NCBI GenBank assembly: GCA_043228905.1
Contig: JBHGNT010000018.1
Location: 14,570,001-14,634,000, forward strand
Source: Azolla caroliniana
Lineage: Eukaryota; Polypodiophyta
Direction of reading: 5' to 3'
Length of the DNA: 64,000 nt
Shown: positions 33,032-43,226 of the stretch, piece after piece
Numbering within the stretch: the first letter of the stretch is position 1
Layout: each line of letters begins with the position of its first letter
Translations under genes and position numbers: made by a program
The notes under the pieces: generated by a model
The model's database searches: none
Told to the model about the DNA's origin: nothing
What the model saw: only the letters and a program-made list of their open reading frames with translations

Positions 33032-35086
33032 ATGAGGGAGTCGGATCTTGCAGAGGCCATGGCTTCGGCCGTGGACCGGATAGTGAGCGCGCACGAGGGC
33101 ACTGGCGCCCTTGACAGGGCTATTGCGACGATCGTCGGTATGATCGGCCGGTTCAGTGGAAAGGATGCCACGAGTTATTTGGTGTCCTATCGGGCGGAGA
33201 TATTGATGAGGGATATTCCGGAAGAGAGGCGTCTTGCCAGATTCCTTGGAGTGGCGATGCCGGGCATCCATGCGGAGGTGCTCGAGGTCCGGGCGGAGAG
33301 CCGGACCTGGGAGGAGTTTGAAGGACGGCTCCTGGAGAAATACGGGTTGGATGACGCGCTTCGACTTTCGAAGCGGGGCTTCATGGAGTGGGTCGAGTCC
33401 CCTGACAAAGGAAGAAATGCGTCGGCACTCCTCCGGGAGTTTGAGGATCGCTTTGCGCGCCTTTCGGCGCTCGATCGAACCGTTCTGGACACAAGTCATG
33501 TCCTACTGTTTGTCAAATCGGTTGACGCACGGGATCGGGAGCAAGTGGGTTCCTTACTGGAAACCGAAGACGGGCTGACGGCCGACTGGGCTGCGGTAAA
33601 AAGAGTCTGCGTCCGTTTTGACAAACGGTGGGAGTGGGCTGATACAGGGGCAACCGGGGCGGGTCCTGTCGCAGCAAGGAAGCTCGAACCGATACCGGAG
33701 GCGCGACGGGAAGAGACCCGGGAGTAGCTCGAAACCGGTTCGGCTTCGATCGGCGTGGTCAGAGGCTCGTCCGGGGGGACAACTTTGGAGGAGTTGACAC
33801 GGGCGGTAAAGGATCTCCAGATCGCCCAGGCTCGGAGGGAAGGTGGCGAACAGGCTCGTGACCGACGGCCTCCGGCAGGAAATAGGTGCATGTGGTGCGA
33901 CGAGGTTGGCCACATCCGGAAAGACTGCGGGGACTTTGCGGAGGCTTTGAGAAGCCGAGTAGTGTACCTGTGGGAAGGTCGGATGCACGCCAGCGATACC
34001 CGGAGGGCCCTGAACCGAAACGACGAGCGAGGAGGAATGAAAAGGCTGATGGAGGAGGCAGCGGCCAGGCACATGGAGACCGTCCACTACTCGGCGTTGG
34101 CCGGTATTCGGGTCAGTGGCAGTGAGGCCCGGAAGGAGAGCAAAGTTGGGTTCTGGCCGACGGTGTTGGAAGGCCTCGCTGGTGCCCGACTAAAGAAAGA
34201 CGAGGCGGACCGCGCGGAGAAGCGGGTCCAGGAGGTAACCGGGTGGAGTGACCCGGTCGAAGAAAAGACGGGTTTCGTCGAAGTAGCGTGCCAGAACTAC
34301 GAGGCTCTGGTTGAAGACAAATGGGTAGGTAAAACCGGAGGGGCCGGATCCTCACAGAGATACGAAACCCGATTCAGGCCGAAACAGAACGAAGCCGGTG
34401 AGACCGGTGCCTTGGATAACCACAAGAAGGGCGGATACCGGTTGGGCACGGAGATCGAAAGGACCACGGACCTACGAAAGGTCCTGGAAGAACGAATCCT
34501 CAACAACAAGGTGGAACTGTCGTTGCGGAAGGTGCTCGGAATCGCCAAGAAGGAGTTCCACGACTCCATCGTAGACTTGGTGAAGAGGAAGAGGCTGTCG
34601 ACGGAGACAGAACCGGAAAGGCCGGTGGAGGTGCGGACGACGCACATGGAGGACATGGCGCTGGAAGACGAGTGGGCGGAGAGCCACTACTCGAGGCCAC
34701 ACTGGGCCCAAGCGATCACGGAAACCCCGGTGAAGATCGGAGATGTTCAGGAACCGGTGGTGGCGCTGGTGGACCACGGTTCAGAAATAAACCTGATGTC
34801 CATGGACTTCTACAAGAAAGGGAAATGGCCGATCAACACCAAGCACGGGTGGAAGATACGGGCGGCGACTCGCGCCACTAAGGAACTACACGGGGCCTGC
34901 CCAAACGTGCGAGTCAAGATCGGCGACTTCGAGATAGATCAACACTTCTTTGTGCAGGAGACGTCCTCGCACCCGGTCATACTGGGAGAACCGTACATTA
35001 CGGCAGCGCGGATGGAGACCAAGGTGCTGGACAATGGGTCGGCTTACGCGAGGGTCAAGAGTCAGGACGAGTGTCATTCGGTCTAG
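33032..35086 (+). pseudogene. gag-protease of Ty3 element D
   Basis: One frame of 685 codons interrupted only by TAG at 33725-33727. Residues about 30-200 are a retrotransposon gag capsid region (GRFSGKDATSYLVSYRAEIL). A CCHC knuckle CMWCDEVGHIRKDC lies near 33886-33927. A retropepsin-like domain near the end has active site ALVDHGSEINLMS (about 34765-34803) and the segment HPVILGEPYITAARMETKVL. The terminal TAG (35084-35086) is followed in frame by FLTVRPNHERNR, so it also looks like a lesion, probably CAG to TAG. This gag-pro type resembles fungal Ty3 polyproteins more than plant chromovirus or Athila/Tat ones. Confidence 0.85.
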
Positions 35087-38000
35087 TTCCTGACGGTGCG
35101 ACCGAACCACGAGCGAAACCGCGAGTCCCTCGGTGGCGAGAACCGAGAGGATTTTTAGAGAGGGCTGTCAAGGCGTGGGGCTGCGACAGTCTGGACACTC
35201 CGGGAAAACCCCACAAATGTACCATAGAGGCGAAACCGAAGAAACCTTGTACCATAAGTAGGAAGTTTTGTTTCTCCGACAACGGAGGGTGTACGATAGT
35301 CGGCGTCGTTGGCCGAGAAAAGACAAGGGCGGAAGAGCGACTTCGGGCATGTGGAGTTCTCGGGCCCAGCGAGGAAATCAACGGAGCCGTGGAGGCGGTC
35401 TCCTTCGACGACACCTTGGGAATACTGCGAGAGGTGGTCAGAGAGGGCCTTAAAGAGGACCGAACGATACCGGTTTGTTCAGAAGAGATGTACGAAGTCA
35501 TCGCGGACTTCAGTCGAGGGCTCGAGTCGGATCGGACGACCCGGGTTAACACGAAGTACAAGACTGTGGACCGGAAGGTAAGGCCAGTCCCGACACCCTT
35601 GCGAATCGGAGGGCAGCGAGTTGCGAATCAAGGGGGTCGCGTCGGACCCCAGTTTACGGGATCCGGCCGGCATAGGACACACCTTCACCGACAGAACGCT
35701 ACGGGAGCTCAAAATCGGTGCGGGCGGGTTCCTACTGTTGGCGGAAGAAGACCGGTTTCGGAGAATTCTCGGAAGGCACGGGAAAGCCTTCGCATTCTCG
35801 CCGGGAGAGATCGGGTGCGTAGACCCGACAGTTGTGAAGCCGATGGTGATATTCACGGTACCGCATGTGCCGTGGAATCTCAAACCAATTCCGGTACCGA
35901 GAGCTCACATCCCGGAGCTGATGGAGCTGTTGAGGCAGAAAATCGATATGGGCATCCTCAAACCGTCGAGTGCCCCATACTCTAACCGGTGGTTTACCGT
36001 ACCGAAGAAGAACGGGACGTTGCGCTTCATTCAAGACCTGCAACCGGTCAACAGAGTGACCATTCGGAACGCAGGAATCAGACCAACGATAGACGAGTTC
36101 GCGGAAGCCTTCGCCGGAAGGTCGATCTACTCGGTCGGTGATCTGTACTCGGGGTACGATCAGTCCAACTAGCCGTAGAGAGCAGAGACATTACGACAAT
36201 GCGGACTCCTCTCGGCCTAGTGCGGATGTGTACCCTGCCACAAGGAGGGACGAACTCGGTGGCCCACATGGTGAATGCGATGAACAATGTGCTGAGGGAT
36301 TGCATCCCGGACATCACCATGCCATTCTTGGACGATATCCCGATCAAGGGATGTCCGGTGGAAGACAAGGACGAAACGATCGGACCGGACGGATGCCGGA
36401 AATTCGTGGCGACACACATTGAAGACTGCGAGAGGGTGCTGCAGAGGCTAGAGGATGCGAGGCTCACCTTCTCCGGGAAGAAATCAGCCTTCGGGCAATC
36501 AGAGATCATGGTCGTCGGACATCTATGCGGACCGTATGGCCGGAAACCGTCTCCGGCTAAGGTGGAAGCCATCTCCGCAATGAAGCCCTACTGTAACTCG
36601 GTCACGGAGGTACGGAGGTTCTTGGGAGCATGCACGTTCTACCACATATGGATCCCACATTACGCCCACATTGCCGGTCTGCTATACGGGTTGCTGAAAA
36701 AGGGGCGAAAATTCGAGTGGCGAGTCGAGCATACAGAGTCGGTCCGAAAGATGAAGGAGGCTCTTGCTGCAGCTCCGGCACTCCGGAAGGCTGTCTATGA
36801 GAAAGGTACTCCCATCTACATGACGGTAGATACGAGTCCGACCGGGATCGGATGGGTCGTCAACCAAGAAGATGAGGACGACATTCGGTTCCCAATCCGG
36901 TTCGGCGCGAAGGTCCTCAGCGAGCGACAGCGAGGATACGCCCAGATTAAACGAAAACTCTGGGGTATCGTTTCGGCGGTGAAGGCCGATAAAGACTATC
37001 TGATCGGGACAAAGGTGATTATCGAGACGGATTGCCTGCCGATTCTCGGCATGGTTTCCGGATGTGCAACCCCGGACCTGGCAATGCTCAGGTGGATAGC
37101 GTACATCAAGTCCCTGGATCCGGAAATACGACACATTTTCGAGAAAGACAATGCCATGGCCGACATGCTTTCGAGGGCGCGATTCGACGACGAGGGCGGC
37201 ATGGTTTCGGAGGACGAGGAAGTCGGCGTGGACTTCTTCGAGGTGGCTTACGTAACAACCGAGGGGGGGAGCACTCCGGCGCTTAATGATTTCGACGAGA
37301 GCAAGTAGGATGGGGAGTGGCTGCAGATTGGAGGATTCTTAAGGATGATGACGCCGGACGCGTCATGGACAAAGGACGAGGCTAACCGGATCCGGAAGAA
37401 AGCGTACCGATTCTTTTTCCGGGACAGATACTTGTGGAAGCACCCAAAGAAGAGAAATGACATCCCACTCCGAGTAGTAGCGATGAAGGAGGAACAGGAG
37501 GAGTTGCTGAAAGCCTACCACGACAGCCCCTGGGCTGGACACCGTGGGACGTGGGCCACGTTCGAGAAACTAAAGGGGAAGTACTGGTGGCCGGGACTGT
37601 ACCGGGACGTGCATCGGTTCGTGACAACTTGTGAGAGCTGTCAGATACACTTCGTAGTCCGACTTCGGGACGAGCATCACCCTACATACCCTCCGGCCAT
37701 CCACTTCAAATGGATGGTAGATTTGGTGACGATGCCGATGGGCGTAGGGTAGATGCGATATTTGGTGCTGGCCCGGGAGGACCTGATGAACCAGGTGGAA
37801 GGCCGAGCCCTGCAGAACAAAACGACCGCGGCCGTGTGTCGGTTCCTGATCGAGGACGTGATATGCCGGTACGGGTGCGTCGGGAAGATCGTGGCTGACC
37901 GCGGGGAGTTGGACGCCGAAGAGGCTGAGGAGCTGTTCGACCGGTTAGGGGTCAAGCTCTCGCTCACCACAACGTACAATCCAGAGGCGAACGGGAAGGT

Positions 38001-38724
38001 GGAGCGCGGACACGGACCGATCGTCAAAGCGCTAGTCCGGGCGTGCGGAGGCTAGGTCGGGAACTGGCCACGACTGTTACCTTATGCCTTGTGGGCAGAC
38101 TGGACAACGCACAGTTTGGTAACCATGTTCATGCCGTCAGAGCTCATGTTTGGACAGAAGCCGATCATGCCGATGGAACGGACGATCTCCTCTTGGGCGA
38201 TAGTGTACTGGAGAGATGAGATGAGCCGGGAAGAACTGCTAGCGGCGCATATACGACAGCTCGAGCGGAGGACGTGGAACGAGCGGCGGAGAGACTTCGG
38301 ACGGCGAGGATGAAGAACAAAGCCCGGTTCGACTGAACGCACCGGCTCCGGCCAAAGAAAATCGAGGAAGGCGACTGGGTGCTAGTCTACGACAACAGCC
38401 TCGACAACCAGCACCGGGCAACACGGAAGTTTGCCAAGCGGTGGTTCGGGCCTTACGTGGTGACGAGTGCCAACGACAACGGGACGTATCACCTGGCGGA
38501 ACTCGACGGTACGAGGATGGCGATACCGGTAGCAGGGAAGCGGATCAAAACGTTCAAGAAGCGCCACGACTGCGAACCGGATCTAAGAGGCCTGGACAGC
38601 GATGACGAACAGTCCGAAATGGAGGACGAACTGATGGACGAGGAACCGGAACCCGGACCGATTTTCTCCAACCAGAACCCAATTTTGGCGCATACCGGTG
38701 GATGCGCGGTTAGGTGGGGGCAGA
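35087..38724 (+). pseudogene. RT-RNase H-integrase of Ty3 element D
   Basis: Frame pieces 35087-35600, 35621-36172, 36199-37305, 37345-37752, 37753-38055 and 38080-38710. RT: APYSNRWFTVPKKNGTLRF, GDLYSGYDQ, then a one-base deletion near 36160, then MRTPLGLVRMCTLPQG and catalytic FLDDIPIKG. RNase H: TVDTSPTGIGWVVNQ, ETDCLPILGM. Integrase: HHCC-type zinc region (HRGTWATFEKLKGKYWWPGL, CESC), catalytic VDLV, VADRGELD and YNPEANGKVERGH; the C-terminal part includes LPYALWADWTTHSLV. TAG at 37750-37752 replaces CAG of copy E. Stops at 37306 and 38053 also break it. Confidence 0.88.
38711..38724 (+). other. Polypurine tract of element D
   Basis: AGGTGGGGGCAGA immediately before the 3' LTR; copy E has GGTGGGGGTGGA at the same place. 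Confidence 0.8.
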
Positions 38725-39373
38725 TGTCGTGAAGAAAACTGTCCCTTAGCGAAATCGGTGCATAGCGCGCGTGAACCGGCTCTTCACACATGCGCGCCCT
38801 TTAATGTATATAATAGAGAATTAAGTACAAAGGCATATCCTAGGTAGTTAGATTCGGTAGGTAGGAAGTTAAGGAGGGAAACGGCTCCCTTCTTGAAGCT
38901 ATAAGAGAGAGGGAGATGCGGGGGAAAAGGGATCGCGCATTGAGGAGGACGAAGTGCTGTCGGACCGTAATCGAACGCTTCTCCTCTGTTTGTTCTCTAT
39001 TGCTCTTCTTTGCAGGTTTTCGGGAGGCTTGCGCTGCTTCGAGGAACACCCGTGTGCTTCCGGCAGCACCTCCATCCTATCCCCTTTCGTGCGCAGACGA
39101 GCAGGCATCGACATCTTTTCGCCGTCCTGTTCGGTTGTAACCGCTCGCGTGCTCTGTTGTTTTGTGTCATTTGTTAACATACAAACATTCGTGTCACTCT
39201 GTCTCTGTGTCCATTCGTGTTTTCTGCGTTGACGGGCCGTGTCCCTGTGTTTCTTCGCTCATATGTAACCGGTCGTCTCTCTCTTTCTCTTTCCCCTCCT
39301 ATCACCTGCTCTTTGGTTCAAGACCCCGGTGGTCCCGCCTCGTTTCTCCACGCACGCGCGTAGTAACGAGACA
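38725..39373 (+). repeat. 3' LTR of element D
   Basis: 649 bp, same length as the 5' LTR, followed by the CCGG duplication. Confidence 0.93.
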
Positions 39374-40800
39374 CCGGCCAGACAATCAGTGCACTTCTCC
39401 AAGTGCACGTTCTTCACTGGAATGAGGTTGTCTTCTGCAAGCCTCTTCATCCCCTTCTCGCTCATGTGACACAACCTCTTGTGCCACAACTCACCGGTTG
39501 TGTCGGAAGCCATGTTCACTTCTTCCGGGCATAACCGGGCATTCATCAGGTACAATGTGTTTACCTTCCGGGCCCGAGCCACAATCAGGTTTCCTTTGCT
39601 GAACTTCATAACACCGTTCCGGATGCTACCCGTGTAGCCTTCATCATCTAGCCGACCGGCTGATATCAGGTTCAGATGAACCTCCGGAACGTGTCAGACA
39701 TCCTTTAGCAGTAGCTTGCATCCGGTTGGTGTTGTCAACCACACGTCTCCTATGCCGACAATTCGACATGTACCTTCATTCCCCATCCGGACACAACCGT
39801 GATCACCGGCTGAGTAGGATGAGAAGCATTTCTGGTCCGGGGTAAGGTGGAACGATGCTCCGGAGTCGACCACCCAGGTCATCTCATCGCCGGCAAGGTT
39901 TAGCTCACTCTCCACGGTGATGAGCATCAACTCTTCTTCACTTGCCGCGATTGCCGTCGTTCCCTTTCGGTCCGGCCCCCTCCGGTCTTTACCGTTCCGG
40001 TCCGGTGTCCGCTTCGAATTGGTACCGTCGGTTTCCTTGTCTTTTCGGAAGTGCCGACAGTTCTTTTGGAAGTGTCCCGGCTTGCCGCAATAGAAGCAAG
40101 TAGGCCTCCCCCTTGACTTTGACCTGTCCCCGACTTTTCCCGGTTCTAGGGGCTACGGTTCCTTTGTCTTCCGCGTTCCGATTCGGTAAGGAGCGCTTTG
40201 GAGTCAGAGCTCGTATCCTTATATTTCTGACGCGCCTCCTCATCTAGCAAGCTCGACTTCATTCTTGCTAGGGATAACCGTTTCCCTTCCGGCCCGACGT
40301 TGCCCAAAGTGACAACCAACGTCTCCCAGCGATCTGGGAGGGAACTGAGCAGGAGTAGCGCTAGTACCTCATCGGCGAGAGGTACTTCCAATGATGTTGC
40401 CTAGTGGATCAGCCCCTGGAAGGCATTCATGTGCTCCGCCATGCTGGAGCCATCTTGGTACCAGAGTCTTAATAGCTTCCGAAATACCGAAACTTGATTA
40501 ACAACATTTTTGTTTTGAAACATAATGCCGATCTTCTCCCAGAGCTCATGAGCCTTGCTCTCTTCATTGAAGTTGTTGTATAGGTTCATGTTGATGAAGC
40601 ACCGTATGTAAGCCGTTGTCTTCATGTGCATCACCTCCCATATCGTGGCGTCGATTTTGTCTGGTCTCTTGTCCCCAAACTGAACTGGCAACCAAAGATC
40701 TTTAACCACGACCATGTCCCTCATCTTCGACTTCCACACGGAATAGTTGGAGCCGGTGATCTTGAACATGCCTCCCAACGATTCGTCCATTTTATGTGTC
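39374..40800 (-). pseudogene. Copia gag, protease and pre-integrase of element C
   Basis: Start ATG at 40800 (MDESLGGMFKITGSNYSVWK), a Copia gag capsid region to about 40146, a CCHC knuckle CFYCGKPGHFQKNC (about 40095-40055), protease with TWVVDSGASFHLTPDQ (about 39890), then the GAG-pre-integrase segment (GELWHKRLCHMSEKGMKRL, HLEKCTDCLAG) ending where D was inserted. Stops near 40400 and 39694 break it. The paralogue in element F aligns along its whole length. Confidence 0.9.
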
Positions 40801-40805
40801 GTTTT

Positions 40806-40817
40806 GCTCTGATACCA
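40806..40817 (-). other. Primer binding site, initiator-Met tRNA (Copia C)
   Basis: Minus strand TGGTATCAGAGC, three bases after the LTR end. Confidence 0.95.
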
Positions 40818-40820
40818 CTT

Positions 40821-41456
40821 TGACAGGAACACACGCTCCGGATGAACAATGCTCGGCCACAACCAAGCCTAGGATAAAACATAGAAAACTGGTAATGAAC
40901 GCACGACACAGTGAAGAGAAGAGTACACAGGATGTTAACATGGAAAACCCAAACTAGGGAAAAACCACGACAGCCCACAGACTGCAAACTATCACTATAT
41001 TAGAATGTACAATAGTAAAGCACCAAAGCAACGACCTCAAGCTTGCTATCTTCGCCACAGGCGGCGGTTACAACAGAGGCAACGACCTCTTCCTCTCTCT
41101 CACTCTCTTTGTACACAGTTACGCGCTCTAATCTCTCACCAACAAGAATGACAACCACGGTACTAAGTTTGCCCTAAGTCATATTTATACTAATATGACT
41201 TTTTGGCTATTTACAAATATAGCCCTGATGGACTCTCAGAAACATATTTATGAATATGTCCCTTCATCCGGTGAGCACTCCTCACCGGGCCTGCATCATC
41301 CGGCGCTTGCCGGGCACATGTCATCCGGTTCTCACCGGGTCTTCTGTTGTCGGGTACTCCACATCCGGTTCTGGCCTCGGCCTATTGGCCTCAGCCGAGT
41401 TTGCTCATCATCACTGTTCTTTTCACTTCCCATCCGGAGGAACCTGTTTCCTAACA
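40821..41456 (-). repeat. 5' LTR of Copia C
   Basis: 636 bp; 15 bp longer than the 3' LTR because of an extra segment near 41380-41394. Confidence 0.93.
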
Positions 41457-41461
41457 CTGTT

Positions 41462-42740
41462 GACCATCATTCGGCGAGTGCTGAAACTGTCGTGAGTCTT
41501 TCAGTTTGTAGAATTTTTTATTTTTATACTGGTTCTGCTTAAACCGTCCTCCATTTTGTTGTTGCTGATTCATATTCGGTGATACTGAGAATTCTTGATT
41601 TTGTTGAAAATCTTGATTGTGCTGAAAATTACTTTGTTGGAAAGATTGATTATTTTGTTGAAAACCTGGATTCTGCTAGAATTTATTTTGTTGAAAAGCT
41701 TGATTGTTTTGAAAATTATTTTGTGGAGATTGTGGAAAACTAGTTTGTTGGTATCCATTATTGAACGAATTCTGTTTATTGTGGTACCCATTTTCCAGAA
41801 AAATTTGTCTTATTGAAGCCGTTGTTTTATTAAGCAAGTTATACTCACATTACTCGACTGAATGAAGTTTAGAATGACATATTGTGCAATGTGTCCGCAG
41901 ACTACACTCGATCGTCAAATGACCGGTATTTAAACAAGTAGTACATTGAACTGCTTGTCGAAATTGTAACTCCTCCATCGTTGGCAATGTACGATTTAGT
42001 GATGACATATCCATACTTTGTACATTTATTGGCTGTCGGCCCATAGCGATTGCCTTATCAATCACGTGCTCGATATTCTGATTCCGGAAATCGAACACCT
42101 TTAGTGTTGTTTGTAATGGTTCCCGAATTGCTTCAAGGAATACATCCTTCAATTCATCGTCCGGAATAGGCTTGGAAATTTGCAGTTGCAAATTTTGAAA
42201 ACGGATCACGAATTGAGACACCGTTTCCTACTGCTCTTGATACAACGCATAAAATTGCGCTATCAAGTCTTTTTGAGGTATTTGACGATGAAATAACTTC
42301 AGAAATTTGCTGTTCAATTGTTTGAATGTTTCGAACCTACGGAGACCATTTTGCGCAAACCAATTGGCGGAATAACCCTCTAATGACAAAACGAACTCAG
42401 CAATCTTCAACTTATCTTCGGCGATCACCGACAGTCTCTGAGCTCCATGGTTAATCTCCCATGTTGTTAGAAAGTCCTGCACATGCGCTTTTGCATCAAC
42501 TCCCTCGCGGAACTTTGAGTATGGATAAGGCATATTGTCCTCACTCCAAATATCGTAAAATGATACCTCTTCTGGCTGATTTTCGTTGGAAGACTGGCTA
42601 TCAGTTAAATCAGGAAGTACCGACCACCTTTTACTTGTTTCCTGTTGTAAGCCCTCAACCGATTCTGTCTGTATTGTCTTCGTAACAGAACGTGTACGAG
42701 GACGTTTACAACCGACTGGTGTATTCGGACCAGATGACAT
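41462..42740 (-). pseudogene. Ty3 gag of element B with a Gln/Asn-rich tail
   Basis: Start ATG at 42740. Capsid region with KFREGVDAKAHVQDFLTTWE and GYSANWFAQNGLRRFETFKQ; a stop near 42226 precedes FVIRFQNLQLQISKPI. Cysteine cluster CTTCLNTGHLTIEC plus CTICHS at about 41945-41870. Then a tail of repeated phrases such as FQQNNQSFQQSNF, almost entirely Gln, Asn and Phe (41760-41580), with a TAG at 41676-41678 inside a CAG CAG pair. Copia C cuts the frame at 41461. The matching tail in A is instead charged and Arg-rich. Confidence 0.87.
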
Positions 42741-42798
42741 CCATTCTTCTTGTTCTCTGCTATGTGCAGATGTAACCGGGCGTGCCAAAATTATACTG

Positions 42799-43223
42799 TG
42801 TTGTTCGGTCGACAATTGCTATTTTGCCGACACAGTATAAGACGAATGTTCGAGTCGAACGTTCTATCAAGAAGTTGTGGTTAGACAAATAGATACGAAT
42901 TAGCTATAAACTTATCGATGATAATAGACACCGAGATCATGACTTATGTAATATAGCTTAAATAGACATAACAGATGACAAGAAGTAATCCGTACACAGA
43001 TATTTCCTAACAACCTTATATTACTAAATACAATGATAGATTTTTACAATGCCTTCGGTTCCTTTTATAGGTAACCTGAAGGTCTTTTCTCATCAAGAAA
43101 TCCTACTGCTTATACTTAACAAGAACTACAAAACTTCATAACTAACTATGTCTTATTCGGCTATTTGCTGAGTCATCGATCCGAACTGTCGATCCGACTC
43201 CGAACATCTTTCCTATACCGACA
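42799..43223 (-). repeat. 5' LTR of element B
   Basis: About 425 bp, TGTCGGTATAGG...CGAACAACA on the minus strand, followed by CAGTATAATTTTGGCACGCC, whose TGGCACGCCCGG is the likely primer site. The outer end abuts Copia F sequence. Confidence 0.8.
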
Positions 43224-43226
43224 CAT

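Larger units (their letters stand above)
32338..39373 (+). mobile_element. Ty3 element D, complete, of fungal-like type
   Basis: Two 649-bp LTRs (32338-32986 and 38725-39373), TG...CA, about 27 differences by eye (about 4%). The flanks share CCGG (32334-32337 and 39374-39377; ACCGG if the last LTR A is counted in the duplication). Primer site TGGTGAACCCGACGTG, gag-protease, RT, RNase H and integrase are all present but broken. It splits the GAG-pre-integrase region of Copia C. A second copy, E, is at the right edge. Confidence 0.95.
29075..41456 (-). mobile_element. Copia element C, complete, holding Ty3 element D
   Basis: LTRs 40821-41456 (5') and 29075-29695 (3'), duplication CTGTT, initiator-Met primer site and a purine tract: a full Copia element of about 5.3 kb once D (32338-39373) is removed. 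The LTRs show about 30 substitutions over 621 aligned bases by eye (about 5%) plus a 15-bp indel. Gene order on the minus strand is gag, protease, integrase, RT, RNase H. Many stops. Confidence 0.95.
26518..43223 (-). mobile_element. Ty3 element B, 5' LTR to RNase H, interrupted by Copia C
   Basis: Segments 41457-43223 (5' LTR and gag) and 26518-29074 (second knuckle, protease, RT, part of RNase H) belong to one minus-strand element split by Copia C (29075-41456, duplication CTGTT). The 3' end (rest of RNase H, integrase, any extra ORF, 3' LTR) is deleted. B itself lies in the RNase H region of Copia F. Confidence 0.85.
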
